This document shows positions 32,795 through 40,319 of a stretch of DNA of 64,000 bases, piece by piece. The notes under the pieces were generated by a model. It was not told where the DNA came from and did no database searches. It saw only the letters and a list, made by a program, of their open reading frames with translations. The DNA is from Flavobacterium frigidarium DSM 17623 (GTDB lineage Bacteria > Bacteroidota > Bacteroidia > Flavobacteriales > Flavobacteriaceae). Both the position numbers and the translations under genes were made by a program. The DNA lies in the NCBI RefSeq assembly GCF_000425505.1, contig NZ_KE384393.1:226795-290794 (forward strand), read 5' to 3'. Every line of letters starts with the position of its first letter. Position 1 is the first letter of the stretch.

Positions 32795-33676
32795 TTATAT
32801 TCTAAATATTCCTCCAAAGGCAATAAGTCTTTGCAGAAAGAAAAAATCTTGTGAAGCGCTATCATCTGCACTTTGCGTGGTGCGAATATCTTGCATATTA
32901 ATGTAACCTCCTTTTAACTCTCCTTGAATGTAAAAGTGTTTAAAAAACGTAATGTTTAAACCTGCTTTTACAGATGCTCCATAACCTGATACATGAAAAT
33001 CATCATGACGTTCTTTGCCCAATAAAGTAGTATTTGTTTTAGGATATAATAATCCTACACCAACACCTTCAGTAAGGTTAACTTGAATTTTATCAGTATT
33101 TCCAATTTTAAACAGTGATGAAATATCATCATGTCTAGAAACCTCAGTATTGATGTAATTTAATCCGTCAGTGTGCTCATAAGTCAAGAATGGTATACCA
33201 TTTTCTTCTGTTCCTTGAGCAAAATCAACAGGCGTATTGTTATATACTCCGTTGTAAATAGCTCCAGGCGCTCCAGCGGGTAAATTAATACTTCCTGTTA
33301 CGTTAGCCGTTTGGTCTTGTGTCATCACATATTTCATGTGATCCCAACCAATCGCAACACTGTAGTGATCATTAATAAAATACCCCATTCTAAAATTGGT
33401 TTGAGGAATTGTCATATTTGCAGGATTAATATAATCAACATGCCAACCTTTTGGTTTGTCATGTGCAGTCATATTATCTACTGTAAAATCGTAATCTTTT
33501 CCTTTAAAATTAACGTCAGATTTAGTGTAGCTTTCTCTATTTCCACCCCATGACACAAAGAATTTTCCTTTGTTATGAGCCGTGTATTTCTCTTGGACTT
33601 TAATTTCTTCTTGTGCGCTTACCGCAGTCGTACATACAAGCGCTATAAAAGCACTGTATAAAAATATCTTTTTCAA
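32795..33676 (-). CDS. Outer-membrane beta-barrel protein, unknown function
   Basis: A 293-residue exported protein: signal peptide MKKIFLYSAFIALVCTTAVSA. It is rich in alternating hydrophobic strands, among them GKFFVSWGGNRESYT, VGVGLLYPKTNTTL, VSGYGASVKAGLNITFF and YIQGELKGGYINM. It ends in the short strand IAFGGIFRI. This is the profile of a small OmpA/OmpW-like barrel, but I cannot name a family. It starts 17 bases after the end of kdsA on the same strand, so the two are probably co-transcribed. kdsA works in LPS core synthesis and the barrel sits in the outer membrane, so a shared envelope theme is possible. Confidence 0.6.
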   Translation of the reverse strand: MKKIFLYSAFIALVCTTAVSAQEEIKVQEKYTAHNKGKFFVSWGGNRESYTKSDVNFKGKDYDFTVDNMTAHDKPKGWHVDYINPANMTIPQTNFRMGYFINDHYSVAIGWDHMKYVMTQDQTANVTGSINLPAGAPGAIYNGVYNNTPVDFAQGTEENGIPFLTYEHTDGLNYINTEVSRHDDISSLFKIGNTDKIQVNLTEGVGVGLLYPKTNTTLLGKERHDDFHVSGYGASVKAGLNITFFKHFYIQGELKGGYINMQDIRTTQSADDSASQDFFFLQRLIAFGGIFRI

Positions 33677-33693
33677 TGAACGTATTGTAAAAA

Positions 33694-34512
33694 TTAAAAT
33701 TTATTTATTGTTTGTCTGATCGCTACTAATTTTGTCATTAGCGCTTCAAAGTAGTCAAGGTGCAGCATGTTTGCCCCATCACTTTTTGCGTTAGCAGGAT
33801 CAAAATGTGTTTCAATGAAGATTCCGTCAACACCAACAGCAATTCCAGCTTTTGCAACAGTTTCAATCATATCAGGTCTTCCACCAGTTACACCCGCTGT
33901 TTGATTAGGTTGTTGTAATGAGTGTGTCACGTCTAGAACGGTAGTTGCAAATTGCTGCATTGTAGGGATTCCTCTGTAATCAACAATCATATCTTGATAA
34001 CCAAACATAGTTCCACGATCAGTAGCCATCACATTTTGATTGTTGCAATCTAAAACCTTTTGCACAGCGTGTTTCATGCTTTCAGGACTCATAAACTGTC
34101 CCTTTTTAAGGTTGACAACTTTTCCAGTGTTGGCAGCAGCCATAACTAAATCTGTTTGTCTTACTAAAAAAGCAGGGATTTGTAATATATCTACATATTC
34201 AGCAGCCATTGCAGCGTCTTCATTTGTGTGAATGTCTGTAACTGTAGGTACTCCAAAAGTTTCAGAAACTTTTCTAAGGATTTTTAACGCTTTCTCATCA
34301 CCTATTCCAGAGAAACTATCAATTCTTGAACGATTTGCTTTCTTGAAAGAGCCTTTAAATACGTAAGGAATAGCTAACTTATCAGTGATTCCAACAAGTT
34401 TTTCAGCAATTCTTAATGCCATTTCTTCTCCCTCAATAGCACATGGACCAGCTAGCAAGAAAAAGTTTCCGCTATCTGTGTGCTTAATTTGTGGTATATT
34501 TTGTATGTTCAT
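33694..34512 (-). CDS. kdsA: 3-deoxy-8-phosphooctulonate synthase
   Basis: A 272-residue KdsA. It condenses phosphoenolpyruvate with arabinose-5-phosphate to Kdo-8-phosphate, the precursor of the LPS inner core sugar. Typical blocks are FFLLAGPCAIEGEEMALRIA, KGSFKKANRSRIDSFSG, TDIHTNEDAAMAAEYVDILQ, ATDRGTMFGYQDMIVDYRG and FIETHFDPANAKSDGANMLH. The dual Lys-Ala-Asn-Arg motif fixes the assignment against DAHP synthases. A TACCTTTG -7 element lies directly upstream (34534-34541, minus strand), predicting a very short leader. Confidence 0.97.
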   Translation of the reverse strand: MNIQNIPQIKHTDSGNFFLLAGPCAIEGEEMALRIAEKLVGITDKLAIPYVFKGSFKKANRSRIDSFSGIGDEKALKILRKVSETFGVPTVTDIHTNEDAAMAAEYVDILQIPAFLVRQTDLVMAAANTGKVVNLKKGQFMSPESMKHAVQKVLDCNNQNVMATDRGTMFGYQDMIVDYRGIPTMQQFATTVLDVTHSLQQPNQTAGVTGGRPDMIETVAKAGIAVGVDGIFIETHFDPANAKSDGANMLHLDYFEALMTKLVAIRQTINKF

Positions 34513-34533
34513 AAAGTAATGTTTTTAAAGCTG

Positions 34534-34541
34534 CAAAGGTA
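34534..34541 (-). promoter_or_regulatory. -7 element of kdsA
   Basis: TACCTTTG on the minus strand matches the Bacteroidota TAnnTTTG element exactly and lies 22 bases before the kdsA start. The nearest TTTG upstream (34567-34570) is 25 bases away, slightly too far for a standard -33 element. Confidence 0.45.
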
Positions 34542-34689
34542 ACCATGATTTAGGAGTTAGCCTTCACAAATTAACTTTTTTTATAGCATGGGCAGCAGGC
34601 AAAAATGGAGCTATATCGATTTATTTTTCGAAAATAATAGAAGTTCGAAAAAAAGAAATTTTTACTTTACACATATACGTTATTTCATT

Positions 34690-35139
34690 CTATTTTTTAA
34701 GGCCAAAACCAACCGGTACTTTGAGGTATCCTTTTTCATAAATATTCATATATAGAATAACAGGTGTTTTCAAACCTTCCCAAGTTACTTCATATACATC
34801 CAAGAATCCAGCTCCCATTTCGCTTCTTTTTGAAGGGAAGGGACAACAGCTTTCTAATTTTTTAAAGCTTATTTTTTGACCTTTTGGTCCTGCTAATGCA
34901 TTTAAATAGCGCTCTTGATTGATCGTTTCGTTTCTAGTAGTATAATAGAAAACATTGACCGGATAATCTTTATCATATCCGTATCGCTTATCTGTGCTGA
35001 ACTCTTTAATTACAAAAGTATTATCTACAGTAAGGAGTGGGATAGGAGCGTTATCATCTACATTTTTTAAGGTTGATTTTGTACTCACGCATGAGACTGA
35101 TAGAAGTGTAACCAATAATAGTAAAAAGATTTTTTGCAT
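34690..35139 (-). CDS. Small lipoprotein next to kdsA, unknown function
   Basis: A 149-residue lipoprotein with lipobox SVSC (Cys17). The mature part contains a conserved-looking KRYGYDKDYPVNVFYYTTRN, a double-cysteine stretch KLESCCPFPSKRSEMGAGFL and a C-terminal strand pair VTWEGLKTPVILYMNIY. I know no functional family. Proteins like this lie near kdsA in flavobacteria and are sometimes given the KdsA enzyme's name by position, but the sequence is not an aldolase. It lies 177 bases upstream of kdsA on the same strand. Role unknown; a cell-envelope location is inferred from the lipobox. Confidence 0.6.
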   Translation of the reverse strand: MQKIFLLLLVTLLSVSCVSTKSTLKNVDDNAPIPLLTVDNTFVIKEFSTDKRYGYDKDYPVNVFYYTTRNETINQERYLNALAGPKGQKISFKKLESCCPFPSKRSEMGAGFLDVYEVTWEGLKTPVILYMNIYEKGYLKVPVGFGLKK

Positions 35140-35305
35140 CGAAAATTATTTTTTAAATATCACGAATTTTAACGTGTACTGATTTTATTCGAAAACAAAG
35201 ATAATGAGAACTTTAAAATCTACATAAGAAAGTATTTTTAAATTAAAATTTTAATCGAAAGTATTAAATGTAACATTTCTCACATTCAGAAAAATATAAC
35301 TATCC

Positions 35306-35313
35306 TATCTTTG
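35306..35313 (+). promoter_or_regulatory. -7 element of the YeeE/YedE pair
   Basis: TATCTTTG matches TAnnTTTG exactly, 20 bases before the ATG at 35333. No convincing -33 TTTG is seen. Confidence 0.4.
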
Positions 35314-35332
35314 TAAAAAAAAAATAATTATC

Positions 35333-35890
35333 ATGAATATACTTTTTTACACCTGGCCATGGTATGTGTCAGGTTTTATAATTGGCCTCATTATGCTTTC
35401 GTTGATTTACTTTGGTAAGTCTTTTGGGATGTCATCAAACTTGAGATCAATGTGTACCATTATGGGAGCAGGGAAGCGCACTGCTTTTTTTGATTTTGAC
35501 TGGAAAGCGCAACGCTGGAACCTAGTTGTAGTTTTAGGAGCAATGCTTGGTGGCTTTGTTGCTGTAAATTTCATGAGTGATCCATCAAATGTAACAATAA
35601 ATCCAAAAACGATCGAACAATTGGCAACTTATGGTATCGATGCACCAAACGGTAAATTAGCTCCACAAGCGCTCTTTGGCAATGAAGTATTTACTTCTAT
35701 AAAAGGAATTGCAATTTTGTTAATTGGAGGTTTGCTTATTGGTTTTGGCACGCGCTATGCAGGAGGATGTACTTCTGGACATGCTATTTCTGGCTTGAGT
35801 AATTTGCAAATACCGTCACTAAAAGCTGTGATTGGTTTTTTCATTGGTGGACTAATCATGGCATATCTAATTTTTCCCTTAATTTTTTAA
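35333..35890 (+). CDS. YeeE/YedE-family sulfur transporter, first half
   Basis: A 185-residue membrane protein with about five hydrophobic segments. It contains GTRYAGGCTSGHAISGLSNL, the cysteine-bearing GGCTSG motif of the YeeE/YedE (DUF395, sulphur transport) family. In full-length members such as the thiosulfate uptake protein TsuA, two pseudo-symmetric halves carry such cysteines. Here the halves are separate genes, with the partner starting 4 bases after this stop. Transport of thiosulfate or another reduced sulphur compound is the family expectation, not shown here. No rhodanese or metallo-beta-lactamase gene, common companions, is adjacent. Confidence 0.85.
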   Translation: MNILFYTWPWYVSGFIIGLIMLSLIYFGKSFGMSSNLRSMCTIMGAGKRTAFFDFDWKAQRWNLVVVLGAMLGGFVAVNFMSDPSNVTINPKTIEQLATYGIDAPNGKLAPQALFGNEVFTSIKGIAILLIGGLLIGFGTRYAGGCTSGHAISGLSNLQIPSLKAVIGFFIGGLIMAYLIFPLIF

Positions 35891-35893
35891 AAT

Positions 35894-36307
35894 ATGAAAG
35901 TACTTAAATTTTTATTAGTTGGTTTCATATTCGGAATCGTATTAACTAAGTCGGAAGCGGTCTCTTGGTACCGCATTTATGAAATGTTTCAATTTCAATC
36001 GTTCCATATGTATGGTATTATTACTACAGCGATAATAACTGGAGTGATTGGTATTCAAATTATCAAAAGAAAAAATATAAAGGATATCGACGGTCAACCG
36101 ATTGTAATTGCAGACAAAGAAAATAGTAATAGCCGTTACTGGATAGGAGGGATTATATTTGGATTGGGTTGGGCACTTGTAGGTGCTTGTCCTGGACCTA
36201 TTTATATTCTTATTGGAGCTGGTTTTTGGAGCATATTCATTGTGTTATTTGGCGCACTTTTAGGGACGTACCTTTACGGTGTATTCAAAAATAAGCTACC
36301 ACATTAA
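35894..36307 (+). CDS. YeeE/YedE-family sulfur transporter, second half
   Basis: A 137-residue membrane protein with about four hydrophobic segments. GLGWALVGACPGPIYILIGA holds the second family motif (GACPGP) with its single cysteine. Together with the 185-residue protein encoded 3 bases upstream it should form one transporter. Such split pairs are common in Bacteroidota and Proteobacteria. The substrate is probably a small sulphur species. A perfect 32-bp terminator palindrome follows. Confidence 0.85.
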   Translation: MKVLKFLLVGFIFGIVLTKSEAVSWYRIYEMFQFQSFHMYGIITTAIITGVIGIQIIKRKNIKDIDGQPIVIADKENSNSRYWIGGIIFGLGWALVGACPGPIYILIGAGFWSIFIVLFGALLGTYLYGVFKNKLPH

Positions 36308-36330
36308 CTAAGTTGGCTACTGTAACACAT

Positions 36331-36362
36331 GAAAAAAGCATCTCAATTGAGATGCTTTTTTC
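36331..36362. terminator. Bidirectional terminator, YeeE/YedE pair / clpS
   Basis: A perfect 32-base palindrome centred on CAATTG: GAAAAAAGCATCTCAA with its complement, ending in a T-run on both strands. Confidence 0.88.
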
Positions 36363-36407
36363 GTATTTTGCTTTCGATAAAAATTATTATCAAGGCTGTT
36401 ACTTTAT

Positions 36408-36683
36408 TTAAATTATTTCAGCGCTAATTCCTGCTTCTAATAAACGAGTGCATTGTGGCTTTAATTTATCTAGTGGTCCTGTTTTAACAGTGCACTTACC
36501 GTTGTAATGAACAATTAACGAACACTGTTCTGCTTGTTCTGGTGTGTGCTCACAAACGCGAATTAACGTTTCTATCACGTGGTCAAAAGTATTGACATCG
36601 TCATTATAAACAATTATTTCATTGTTGGCCGTAGGAGCTTCTTTTCTGCTTACTTTTTCTCTTACTTTTTCTTTAGTACTCAT
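36408..36683 (-). CDS. clpS: ATP-dependent Clp protease adaptor ClpS
   Basis: A 91-residue adaptor. It binds proteins with N-end-rule residues and passes them to ClpAP. The core has IIVYNDDVNTFDHVIETLIR (family motif with Asn-Asp before the Thr/Phe) and later HTPEQAEQCSLIVHYNGKC and LEAGISAEI. The basic, flexible N-terminal tail (MSTKEKVREKVSRKEAP) is expected. It starts 36 bases after prmA ends and probably shares a transcript with prmA. clpA or clpC is not in the window. Confidence 0.95.
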   Translation of the reverse strand: MSTKEKVREKVSRKEAPTANNEIIVYNDDVNTFDHVIETLIRVCEHTPEQAEQCSLIVHYNGKCTVKTGPLDKLKPQCTRLLEAGISAEII

Positions 36684-36719
36684 TTTTGTACGTTTTGATT
36701 TCGTAATTTATTTATTATA

Positions 36720-37580
36720 CTAATTTACGTATTTTAATGAAACCCAGTTGTTTCTTTGAAATTTTTTAACATAAGTTAATCCTTTTTCTGTACACGAGGC
36801 ATCGATAACAGGAATATCTTCTTCGTAGAAACCGCTTAACAATAGGGTTCCTTCAGGGTTTAGACAATCAACATAGGCTTGCATGTCATTCAATAAAATA
36901 TTTCTATTAATGTTTGCAATAATTAAGTCGTATTTTTTGTCTTTTAGTAAAGCCGCCTCACCTTCATAAACTGTGATGTGCTCACAATTATTACGTTCGG
37001 CATTTTCAATAGAATTTAAGTAACACCAGTTATCAATATCGATAGCATCAATAGGTTGTGCTCCCTTCATCTCAGCAAGAATGGCAAGAATGGCGGTTCC
37101 ACATCCCATATCAAGGGTTTTTAAACCTTTAACATCCATTTCTAATAAATGCTGAATCATCATGTGTGTTGTTTCATGGTGACCAGTTCCAAAACTCATT
37201 TTGGGTTCGATCACAATATCAAATTCTGCCTCAGTTTTTGGGTGAAAAGGGGCACGTACATGACAATTTCCGTCTACATCAATAGGTTCGAAGTTTTTTT
37301 CCCATTCTTCATTCCAGTTGACTTGATCAATTTCTTCAAAAGTGTATTCGATAGTAAATTCCTCTGACTTTAAAATTTGGATATCTTCTACTATTTTATC
37401 GTCCCATAAATCTTTTTGTACAAATGCCGAAACACCGGTTTCAGTTTCTGTAAAGCTTTCAAAAGCCATCTCTCCTAATTCTGCAATTAAAATTTCTGAC
37501 GCAATTTGCAATGCTTGTTCTTTATTGGAAGCATCTTTTGGTTGGATGTTAAAATGGTATCCTATGTATATGTTTGACAT
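36720..37580 (-). CDS. prmA: Ribosomal protein L11 methyltransferase
   Basis: A 286-residue PrmA. It trimethylates lysines and the N-terminus of ribosomal protein L11 using S-adenosylmethionine. The substrate-binding N-domain covers about 1-100. The catalytic domain has the MSFGTGHHETTHMMI motif (129-143), the SAM site TLDMGCGTAILAI (155-167) and the ANINRN motif corresponding to the family's N-x-x-x-N loop. A TACCTTTG -7 element (37595-37602) lies about 15 bases upstream. clpS follows on the same strand; tpiA upstream ends in its own terminator. Confidence 0.95.
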   Translation of the reverse strand: MSNIYIGYHFNIQPKDASNKEQALQIASEILIAELGEMAFESFTETETGVSAFVQKDLWDDKIVEDIQILKSEEFTIEYTFEEIDQVNWNEEWEKNFEPIDVDGNCHVRAPFHPKTEAEFDIVIEPKMSFGTGHHETTHMMIQHLLEMDVKGLKTLDMGCGTAILAILAEMKGAQPIDAIDIDNWCYLNSIENAERNNCEHITVYEGEAALLKDKKYDLIIANINRNILLNDMQAYVDCLNPEGTLLLSGFYEEDIPVIDASCTEKGLTYVKKFQRNNWVSLKYVN

Positions 37581-37594
37581 GTCTAATTTTTTTG

Positions 37595-37602
37595 CAAAGG
37601 TA
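37595..37602 (-). promoter_or_regulatory. -7 element of prmA-clpS
   Basis: TACCTTTG on the minus strand, an exact TAnnTTTG match, 15 bases before the prmA ATG. This predicts a leader of only a few bases. Confidence 0.4.
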
Positions 37603-37632
37603 GCATTTCTGTTTAATGGAATATTATAAAAA

Positions 37633-37664
37633 TAAAAAAAGCGATAAAATGAATTATCGCTTTT
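37633..37664 (-). terminator. Terminator of tpiA
   Basis: AAAAGCGATAA pairs perfectly with TTATCGCTTTT around 6 bases. The A-run at 37634-37640 gives U-residues on the minus strand. It separates tpiA from prmA. Confidence 0.8.
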
Positions 37665-37687
37665 GAAATAAAGTGTTGTTTTTTTAT

Positions 37688-38440
37688 TTAGATAGCATTT
37701 ACAATTGCTATAAAATCATCTGCTTTTAATGCTGCACCACCTATTAGACCTCCATCAACATCTGGCTTAGAGAAGATTTCGTTTGCATTTTCTGGTTTTA
37801 CACTACCACCATATAAAATACTTACTTCGTCAGCGATTGTTGCACCAAAGTTTTTACGAATGTTCTCTCTAATAAATTCGTGCATTTCTTGCGCTTGTTC
37901 TGGCGAAGCAGTTTCTCCCGTTCCAATAGCCCAAACTGGCTCATAAGCCAAAACAATATTTTTCCAAGCTGCTTCATTAATGTGGTATAGACCATCTTTC
38001 AATTGGTTTTCTACGACATTAAAATGTTGCTTTTCTTGTCTATCTTTTAATTCTTCTCCAAAACAAAAGATAACCGTCATCTCATGAGTCAATGCAGTAT
38101 CTACTTTACTTGCAATCAAAGCATCTGTTTCGTTAAAGATTGCTCTACGCTCAGAGTGTCCTAAGATTACCGTGTTTACTCCAATACTCTTCAACATATC
38201 AGCAGAGATTTCTCCTGTAAAAGCACCGCTTTCTGCTTGATGCATGTTTTGAGCAGCAACATCAATATTAATAAACTCTAAATGATCTACAGCTGAAGCT
38301 AAGTTTACAAATGTAGGAGCAACAATGATTTGCGTCTCAGAATCTGTGGGTATTTTAGCGATCAAGTCATTTAAAAGGTCTTCAGTTTGTTCTGAATTTT
38401 TATGCATTTTCCAGTTTCCTGCTACAATTTTCTTTCTCAT
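37688..38440 (-). CDS. tpiA: Triose-phosphate isomerase
   Basis: A 250-residue TIM barrel that interconverts dihydroxyacetone phosphate and glyceraldehyde-3-phosphate in glycolysis. The catalytic residues are Lys11 (AGNWKMHK), His95 (VILGHSERRA) and Glu167 (LAYEPVWAIGTG). The phosphate-binding LYGGSVKPEN and GLIGGAALK are in place. It follows the thioredoxin-like gene after 43 bases on the same strand, so both may share the promoter at 39000. A terminator follows. Confidence 0.98.
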   Translation of the reverse strand: MRKKIVAGNWKMHKNSEQTEDLLNDLIAKIPTDSETQIIVAPTFVNLASAVDHLEFINIDVAAQNMHQAESGAFTGEISADMLKSIGVNTVILGHSERRAIFNETDALIASKVDTALTHEMTVIFCFGEELKDRQEKQHFNVVENQLKDGLYHINEAAWKNIVLAYEPVWAIGTGETASPEQAQEMHEFIRENIRKNFGATIADEVSILYGGSVKPENANEIFSKPDVDGGLIGGAALKADDFIAIVNAI

Positions 38441-38483
38441 TTTAGTTTAATTATATGGTGGGTATTCGTTTTTAGTTCCTTTT

Positions 38484-38984
38484 TTATTTTAAGCTAGCAA
38501 GTGTAGCATTGATTTTGTCAAAATCAGTTTCTATTGCTCTGTAAAGTGCAATTTTTCCAGTCTTATCAACAACAATATATCTCGGAATCCAATCTAAGTC
38601 AATTGCATTAGCAAATACACCTTTCATTTGGTCATTTGCCATATAATGGTCTCCTTTCAAATCATGTTTTTCGATTCCTGCTTTCCATTTGTCAGCTGTT
38701 TTATCCATAGAGATAAAAACATAATCCACATCAGGATGAGTTGCTTGTAACTCTTTTAGTTTTGGCATTGCTTTGATACAATCTCCGCACCAAGAAGCCC
38801 AAACTTCAATTACTACTGTTTTACCTTCGTGTTTTTTTAATATGTCTTGAAAAGCAATTTGCTGATCTTGCGTATTTGCCAAGGTTTCTTTTAAAGCTTC
38901 TTTAGAAAAAGAAGTTTGCTGTGCTTTTGAGTCATTGCACGATATCGCTACAAAAGCTACGAGTAAAGCTATAATTTTTTTCAT
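38484..38984 (-). CDS. TlpA-like thioredoxin lipoprotein
   Basis: A 166-residue exported thioredoxin-fold protein. The N-terminus MKKIIALLVAFVAISCNDSK is a lipoprotein-type signal with Cys16. The active site WASWCGDC puts the redox cysteines at 66 and 69. The cis-proline region is DLDWIPRYIVV. This resembles TlpA/ResA-type reductants that keep envelope cysteines reduced. The open frame runs 16 codons further up, but Met at 38984 starts the signal peptide and a TAACTTTG promoter element lies just before it. It is near the DoxX/thioredoxin-like fusion gene and may work in the same envelope redox chain (inference). Confidence 0.88.
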   Translation of the reverse strand: MKKIIALLVAFVAISCNDSKAQQTSFSKEALKETLANTQDQQIAFQDILKKHEGKTVVIEVWASWCGDCIKAMPKLKELQATHPDVDYVFISMDKTADKWKAGIEKHDLKGDHYMANDQMKGVFANAIDLDWIPRYIVVDKTGKIALYRAIETDFDKINATLASLK

Positions 38985-38999
38985 AAAATTTATTTTTAA

Positions 39000-39033
39000 C
39001 AAAGTTAAGGAAACAATTTGATTGGTAATCAAA
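39000..39033 (-). promoter_or_regulatory. Promoter of thioredoxin-tpiA unit
   Basis: On the minus strand TTTG (39030-39033) and TAACTTTG (39000-39007) are separated by 22 bases. This matches both the -33 and -7 elements known for Bacteroidota within the accepted spacing. The start codon is 16 bases beyond. Confidence 0.55.
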
Positions 39034-39195
39034 GTTTGATTTTTTTTGATTTTCGCTATTTATATTCGCAAAAAAGCTCATTGTGATGCGAAAAAAGCAA
39101 AATGAAAACGTAATAGTGTTATTATAAAATAAAGACTTAGGATAGTATTACTAGTTTCTAATATAAATTTAGCCAACTTAAAAAAGGAAATCCGC

Positions 39196-40272
39196 TTAAG
39201 ACAAACGGATTTTTGGGTCTAAATACGCATAAATGATATCGACCAAAATATTGATTACAACAAATGTTGTCGAGATCACTAATACTGATCCCATAATTAC
39301 AGGAAGGTCTAGATTGTTCAGCGCTTCTACAATTTCTTTCCCTAAGCCGTTCCATCCAAAAATGTATTCGACAAAAACGGCTCCTGCAAGCATCGATGCA
39401 AACCATCCCGAAATCGCCGTTACAACAGGGTTTAATGAATTTTTTAAAGCATGGGTGCGAATGATTTGGAACTCAGACAATCCTTTTGCTCTAGCAGTTC
39501 TAATGTAATCTTGACCAAAAGTTTCTAATAATGAATTACGCATCAATTGAATAACTACCGCTAATGGTCGTATACCAAGCACAATAGCTGGTAGAATAAT
39601 ATTTTTCCATTGTATATAGCTTCCTTCTCCTAGGTCGTCTACTTCATACAAACTCCCTGTCATATTAAGGTGTGTGTATTTTTGCAGTACAAATCCAAAG
39701 AGCCATGCAAATAATATCGCGCTAAAAAATGAGGGAATACTCATTCCTAATGTACTTATTAATGCGATTAGGCGATCAATCCATGTGTCTTTATACAAAG
39801 CAGAAATAATACCTAAAATCACTCCAAAAACGATAGCTATAACTATAGCAAACAAGGCTAGAATGGCGGTACTTGGTAAAGTGTTACCTATAATTTGAGA
39901 AACTTTCTTCCCGCTTTTTTGGAAACTTTCCCTTAAATTAGGCGTTTTAATAACTATGGTAGTATTTGCTATTGTAAACAATGACGTCGCATTATATTTG
40001 CCTTCACTTAAAAACGTGTAATCTTCCTGACTATTACTATGAAATGAGATAGGAGAGAGATCGTTTAAATAATACAAATATTGCGTCGCTAAAGGTTGAT
40101 CAAAACCGTACTTTTTTTTGATTAAAGCAAGTTGGTCAGAGTTTTCATTTTGATCCAGCATCATTCTAGCTGGGTCTCCTGGCAAAACATTAAATAAGAA
40201 AAAGATAACAGTGATTACTCCATATAGCGTGAGCAAAGCATATCCTAATTTATTGAGAAAGTATCTTAACAT
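39196..40272 (-). CDS. ABC transporter permease, DppB/OppB type, without partners
   Basis: A 358-residue permease with six membrane segments. The N-terminus YFLNKLGYALLTLYGVITVI and LPGDPARMML are hallmarks of dipeptide/oligopeptide permeases. The cytoplasmic loop RTARAKGLSEFQIIRTHALK is the EAA motif that contacts the ATPase. A periplasmic insert of about 60 residues lies after the first helix. No ATPase, second permease or binding protein is adjacent. Solitary genes of this kind are frequent in flavobacteria; partners are probably elsewhere. It lies 47 bases after the DoxX/Trx-like fusion gene on the same strand. Confidence 0.87.
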   Translation of the reverse strand: MLRYFLNKLGYALLTLYGVITVIFFLFNVLPGDPARMMLDQNENSDQLALIKKKYGFDQPLATQYLYYLNDLSPISFHSNSQEDYTFLSEGKYNATSLFTIANTTIVIKTPNLRESFQKSGKKVSQIIGNTLPSTAILALFAIVIAIVFGVILGIISALYKDTWIDRLIALISTLGMSIPSFFSAILFAWLFGFVLQKYTHLNMTGSLYEVDDLGEGSYIQWKNIILPAIVLGIRPLAVVIQLMRNSLLETFGQDYIRTARAKGLSEFQIIRTHALKNSLNPVVTAISGWFASMLAGAVFVEYIFGWNGLGKEIVEALNNLDLPVIMGSVLVISTTFVVINILVDIIYAYLDPKIRLS

Positions 40273-40319
40273 TCAATGTTGGTTCTAGTGATAATTTTAA
40301 AGCTTCAGTATGTACTAAA

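Noticed and set aside
39158..39406. 82-codon minus-strand frame overlapping the end of the permease gene
   Set aside because: It is an out-of-frame shadow of the permease C-terminus, rich in Arg and Cys.
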